Part shown: positions 59,311 to 64,000 of the stretch, in pieces
Layout: every line of letters starts with the position of its first letter
Numbering within the stretch: position 1 is the first letter of the stretch
Assembly: GCF_036711975.1 (NCBI RefSeq)
Contig: NC_091971.1
Coordinates: 14,577,501 to 14,641,500 of the forward strand
Source: Onthophagus taurus
Lineage: Eukaryota; Arthropoda; Insecta; Coleoptera; Scarabaeidae
Reading direction: 5' to 3'
DNA length: 64,000 nucleotides
Notes under the pieces: model-generated
Told to the model about the DNA's origin: nothing
What the model saw: only the letters and a program-made list of their open reading frames with translations
The model's database searches: none
Position numbers and translations under genes: made by a program

Positions 59311-59639
59311 GTTAAAAAGTTCCTATGTCAAGAAAATTTATGCTAATACCATAAAGGGGCTTAGTTTTGCAGTGTACTTTGCTATTATGACTATGGCAAT
59401 AATGAAGTTTGATTGTGATTGTAGATTCGTAGTAAGATTTAACTTAGAACAAAAATTGGAATAGCTTTTTATATTGTTGACCATTACATTTCGCAAGACA
59501 GAGGTAAATTTATAAATCTTCTACGTAAATCACTTTCTTTGAAAAATTTAACGATTTCCTTAATACTTGAGGAATGATTTTGAAAAAAAAAGAAAAAATT
59601 TGTTTACGTCATCAACGATTACTTCATTTTAGACATGAA

Positions 59640-59880
59640 CCTAAGTAGACTTTGCATTAAAGTGACAAAAATCTTTCAACTCACAATCACCTGGTTGCAC
59701 TCTACGTTTTAATAAGTCCATAAAATTAGGTGATAGAGATTGCTTCCAACGAAGAGCGAGGTTTTGAGTTTCACAACATATTATTATTGAAATTACAGGA
59801 AGGAGTTTCTTTCTAATCACCTCCACCTGTTTCGCAGTGAAAATGCTTGTTGAATGACATCCTTCTGTGATATTACAGAT
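59640..59880 (-). pseudogene. DUF4371/ZMYM-type hAT transposase scrap
   Basis: The reverse strand encodes CCETQNLALRWKQ followed by PNFMDLLKRRVQPGDCELKD. This resembles the segment of DUF4371/zinc-finger-MYM-type hAT transposases that usually reads QNLALRGH, then NFLELLKLRA. It is only about 60 residues, with the rest missing. Confidence 0.5.
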
Positions 59881-60109
59881 TTAAAGGTTACTGCCATAAC
59901 ACTTAATTCTTTGTGCTATTAATAATATCTTATTAATACTAATTTACGTCCAAACCAGTAATTTTAGTTGATCTTATATGATTATTACAAAAATTTATTA
60001 GCAACATTTTTTGTGTTGGATTTGATATATTGATTATATTACATGATTTAAATTCACTATTATATTCAAATGAATTAAGATTGATAGAAACCATTAAGCC
60101 AATTTCAGG

Positions 60110-60470
60110 AGAATTTGCTTGATGGAAATCATGTCTTTCTGTTGAAAATATCGGGGGAGTAGGGAATCCTGTCACTCTGCCGTCATCAGGTATGCGTTTT
60201 CCACGTTCACATCGGCCTGCACTTTGCACGCTAACGTGTGTGTCCGAACTACGCCCTGAATAAAACATACGGTTCAGAAGAGTCTGATCGATTCTGCCGT
60301 TTTGGTGGCCGTTGCATTAATAATCCACTCGAATAATGGTTGCCGAGTAGACCTGGACCGGAATGATTTATACAGTAAATCTCCGCGAAAACGTTCCGAC
60401 TTTTTGACTTCCGACAGTAAACAACAAATTGTTTACAAATTGTACGCATTCTGACCAACTTAAAAAAAGC
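60110..60470. other. GC-richer island 1
   Basis: A block distinctly richer in G+C than its AT-rich surroundings, with CpG-containing words (GTGTGTCCGAACTACGCCC, CTCCGCGAAAACGTTCCGAC). Neither strand gives a recognisable protein. It may be regulatory DNA or an untranslated exon of Sulf1. Confidence 0.35.
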
Positions 60471-60879
60471 TCACAATTGAAAGTTTAAACTTTAAATGAA
60501 ACGACATTAATACATTACTTATAATTAGTAGGGAACGATTTGTCCGTTTTTTTTTCTTGCATTAAATTAGTTTTGATTTTCATATACATAAACACGTAAC
60601 GATTAAATTACAACTCGTTTATTTTAACTTCAAGGTGTACCATAACTAATTATAAACACGTGTGTTTCACATTCCAATTAAAACTTATCATTAATTCCAA
60701 CATTCTTTATAAAAATAACAAATTGTTTAATAACAAATCAAATCCTATAACATCATTTCCAATTTCATCTAACTACCAACAGTTAGATCTAAGGTAACTC
60801 TTTTTCTGTTTCGGGTTCAGTTCATGACTTCATGGAACGAGATAGATTGGATAACGGTTTAAAGGACATTTTCCATCGT

Positions 60880-61215
60880 CGTCATAAAAGCAGTTCACGA
60901 TCCCACGCAAGAGAAGAACGGAACGGAGAACGTTTCAGTTGCTTTTCTTGAGAGCACAAGACGTGGTCCATTAGCCGTTTTTAGCGATCTGAAAGCCGTC
61001 TGGCGATCGCGCTAATGAGCCGTTCGCTGTGGACGGCGCGCTAAAGCGAGTGATTTGCTCCAAGACGTCGTTAGAACCGATCGAAGAAGGGATCCGCGCT
61101 AATCCAGCCTCTTATGGACTATTAGATGACCAACTCTCGAGAGTGCCTCCGACAATTCTGGTTAATTTATCGACCATTAATGAGCGCAATAGATTGCAAA
61201 ACAAGATTTATTAAT
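60880..61215. other. GC-richer island 2
   Basis: A second CpG-containing block (GATCGCGCTAATGAGCCG, GTGGACGGCGCGCTAAAGCG) with repeated GCGCTAA words in an otherwise AT-rich setting. A 61-codon + strand frame at 61029-61214 shows no family resemblance. It may be a regulatory element or promoter/untranslated exon of the Sulf1 locus. Confidence 0.4.
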
Positions 61216-61369
61216 GTATAACAAAAACATCAAATAAACGGAAACTATAAGAAGAAATGAAAAAAATATTAATTAAGATTAACCTATTCCAAAAAAAAGT
61301 TTTTTGTAAAATTCTTGCTGTAAAACTTCGATAGAAACAGTTTAAACTGTTTGAATTAAAACTCGAACT

Positions 61370-61435
61370 AGCACTAATATTAGAACTAACACTAAACCTA
61401 GAACTAGAAACATTCGGGTTTAACCTATGCGAAGT
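61370..61435 (+). repeat. CTAG-rich hairpin repeat, half copy
   Basis: TAGAACTAACACTAAACCTA-type units lead into AACATTCGGGTTTAACC, the left half of the hairpin core. The right half is missing. Confidence 0.75.
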
Positions 61436-61639
61436 TAGTCCCCATTTTTCTAGCCCCCCAATTAGATAGGATTTTATATGTATATATGTATTTTGATTAT
61501 AACAAGAGAACCACTCAACCGATTTCGATAATCAACGTTTCATTCGAAAGCTTAATCCTTGACCAATACGAATGTGGAAATGCCTCTTTTGAATTCCGCT
61601 AAAACGCCAAAATATTGCAAAGGTACATCATAACTCGCA

Positions 61640-63220
61640 AACGATGTACTCGATTATCAAGATATATCGTCAGCCCAGAATTACTTTGTTCTAAATCACA
61701 TTTTGGTACTTTTGAAGAAAATTGCATTGAAAATTTCAGCAAAAATAGCTTGTTCTAAATCTATTCAGACATTAAAATTATCTAGGTTCAAATCCAAATT
61801 TTTACTAAATATTTGTTCTATATCCAAAATTTAGTTAATACTTTGAAAAATATGTTGTTCCTTATATTAACTCAGAATTATAATGTTCTATGAACCAAGT
61901 CCGTCATATTTTGTTCTACATCCTCTCACTCTATACGATAACAAAATTGTGCTAAATCCATTCAATTTGTTTTGGGGATTTTGACATTAAAAATCCGTAG
62001 TTTTAATATAGAGAGAGATAGAACAAGATTTCTTAATGATGTTCAAGTTGGGATTGTGACATTTGATTTACAAAACACATTTTCACTTGCAAAAGCTAAT
62101 GTTTCCAATTTCTATTATAAGACAAAACTTTCGTGCTACAACTTAACCGCGCATTTAAGTAACACAAAAGTAGTCTACAATGCACTTTGGCACGAATTTT
62201 CAGCAGGTCGTGGGGCGAATCATATTGCTGCTGCAATTTTTAAAATCCTAACGCAAATTATGATTGATAATCCTCAACTCAAAAGCCTTATTCTGTGGTC
62301 TGACAGTTGCGTTCCACAAAACAAAAAAATTCGATAATGTCCTTCGCCTTACAATATTTTTTAAACTCTATAAAATGTAAGGATCTCGAGACGATAGAAC
62401 AAAAATTCAGCGAACCAGGACATGGAAATATTCAAGAAATCGATAATGCACATAGTTTAATTGAGAAACATATCCGCAACATAGAAATTTGGAGTCCCAT
62501 CTCATTAGTTCGTCAACTATTATTGATTCCCTCATCTTGGAAATTAAAATTTAAAGTCATTCAAATGCTGCCAAATGATTATTTCGATTTTCAAAAGATT
62601 TCAAAAGCTTTGAATTATATAAAACTATTCCTTATACTAGACTGAAACATATAATCTATAATAAAGGTAATATAAATAATATCGAATTTCGAGAAAAATT
62701 TGAAGGTGATTTTACAAAAGCGAAAATGTATCGCTTTGTATCAAGAAAGAAAAATGAAATAAAAGTGGTTCCATATCACTTTTCAGAAGAACTTCCCGTG
62801 GCGAATCAGGAGTTTAAAATACCGGAACTAAAGAGAAAACATCTTTCAGAAATTGTGTCATATGTGCCACATGAAGATGAAAAGGCGTTTTATAACGCAC
62901 TGCTTTCAAATAAAAAAAGTGCAGTAATAATTGAATAAACTAAGAAAATACAATAATAAATAATATAAAAAAATAAATTTTTTGTTTTAGAAAAATTACT
63001 TATTAATGAATTTATCTATTCATTCTTGTTAATAATTATAGATTTCATTACTTCGAATTAAAATTATTTCGTATAATTTGTTTTTTTTATCAAAGAATTC
63101 CTTAGGCGAATTTATTTCGAAAAACAAGTGGATATAGACTAATTAGTTAATAAAAAAATGTGCAATATCCCATATATTTTTCTAGAAATAAGAAAAAGAA
63201 ATTTGTTCTAAATCCAAAAC
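61640..63220 (+). mobile_element. Transposon-like unit with DUF7869-like gene and TTGTTCTAAATCC repeats
   Basis: An interrupted + strand gene runs from about 61972 to 62937. Its product contains YNALWHEFSAGRGANHIAAA, then LILWSDSCVPQNK, then EQKFSEPGHGNIQEIDNAH and a C-terminal block with SEIVSYVPHEDEKAFYN. This order (Asp-Ser-Cys block, then PGH...D) resembles the RNase H-like DUF7869 proteins carried by arthropod transposons. Two frameshifts, one in the A-run near 62325 and one near 62618, break it. Copies of TTGTTCTAAATCC or close variants lie upstream (61686, 61750, 61813, 61911, 61947) and downstream (63203). Terminal repeats and target duplications were not found. Confidence 0.6.
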
Positions 63221-64000
63221 AATTATTTCAAATTTTCAGTACATTTCTTCAAAATTCATACAACAGACGACGAATTGCATTACATTTTATATATATCTTT
63301 ATGAAGAGTAAAGATTTTTGATAATATAATTAAAAGAAAGTATAAAAAATTAATGAAATCCGTAAAGTCCAGTTTCCCCATCATTGACGTTTTGGAATAT
63401 ATCACAAGATAATTCTAGGGTGACGATATGTGTTATTCGATTAGCCATAGTTTCTTCTATCGAAATCACAAAATGCCCGATCTCAATTCTCTCCCGTTAA
63501 GCTGTGTGTCTTTCGTCTGGCTGAATGCGTACGTCAATGCCCGATTCGAAATATGTAAAGATTTTGATTAAAACACAAAAACTAATTAATCAAACATATC
63601 GACGTATCGATCGAAAGTATGATCCACGGTAAATGTGAAAATGGAAATACCCGATCTCTAAATTTGCTAAATAAGTACGTACGATTGTTTAAACGACTCC
63701 GATGACTTTACTACCTGGAAGTCTACTCCCCAATCGCATAAAAAGAATTATTTTGTAAACGGATTACTACTAGTGAACAAACTAATGTGAAAATGTACTA
63801 ATCATAATAAAGTATGTAAACAAACGAACAAAGTAATAGACTGATTTAAAATGTATTTGTACTAAAATAGAAAATCTTTCTCAATTTTTTTTTTTAAATT
63901 TTATATTTTTAGCTGTACCAGGTATCCCGTTAAGGGTACGGAGCGGCTGTATCATAACAACGATGTTTATAGAAAATAAAAAATTATATATAGCGCATTA
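63221..64000. other. Right end of window, nothing recognised
   Basis: AT-rich sequence with a few CpG-containing words. No coding, RNA or repeat feature was identified. Confidence 0.4.

Noticed and set aside
59939-61215. N-terminal Sulf1 exons (formylglycine motif) sought in the right-hand part of the window
   Set aside because: No CxPSR-like motif or other conserved N-terminal sulfatase block was found on the - strand between 56 and 64 kb, so these exons are taken to lie outside.
63900-63960. tRNA-like GC-containing patch near the right end
   Set aside because: No cloverleaf pairing, and no B-box GGTTCGANTCC-type sequence.

Overview
This 64-kb window is AT-rich, intron-containing insect nuclear DNA, most likely from a beetle (Coleoptera). 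The indications are a tandem cluster of firefly-luciferase-like AMP-binding enzymes, introns mostly of 50-80 bp with compact splice signals, a TATA/TCAGTT core promoter, and one-to-one animal orthologues interleaved with decayed transposons. The species cannot be named from the sequence.

Layout. (1) Positions 1-13.7 kb hold three tandem + strand acyl-CoA-synthetase/luciferase-like genes: A (3' part only), B (complete, 545 aa) and C (complete, 548 aa). They are separated by two unrelated dimeric satellite arrays, one of which sits inside a hAT-like element with a perfect 8-bp target duplication. (2) 13.7-18.1 kb is a graveyard of LINE and integrase-type DNA transposon fragments, ending in a near-perfect 187-bp-arm palindrome. 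(3) 18.4-21.6 kb is TM9SF2 (- strand), a nine-membrane-span endosomal/Golgi protein. (4) 21.6-26 kb contains nested LINE remnants. (5) 26.0-35.1 kb is Acinus (+), an ASAP/exon-junction splicing factor with a GC-AG intron and a 6.4-kb intron holding a long-TIR Tc1/mariner-like element and a piggyBac relic. (6) 36.7-38.4 kb is an unnamed single-pass membrane protein with one C2H2-type finger (-). It is divergently paired with an MRNIP-like zinc-ribbon gene at 38.9-39.4 kb (+). (7) 40.1-56.0 kb holds the seven 3' coding exons of the extracellular heparan-sulfate 6-O-endosulfatase Sulf1 (-). Its 5' exons, including the one with the catalytic cysteine, lie beyond the right edge, so 56-64 kb is probably Sulf1 intron or upstream DNA. 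It holds more transposon relics, two GC-richer islands and a DUF7869-like transposon gene.

The housekeeping genes do not form a pathway; they are an ordinary animal gene neighbourhood. The accessory part is the enzyme cluster, whose members have diverged at residues that matter for catalysis, and the repeat landscape. That landscape includes satellites, foldback elements, a dispersed CTAG-rich hairpin family and several DDE transposons. Exon boundaries were worked out by hand from reading phase, splice dinucleotides and family conservation. No database or alignment was run.
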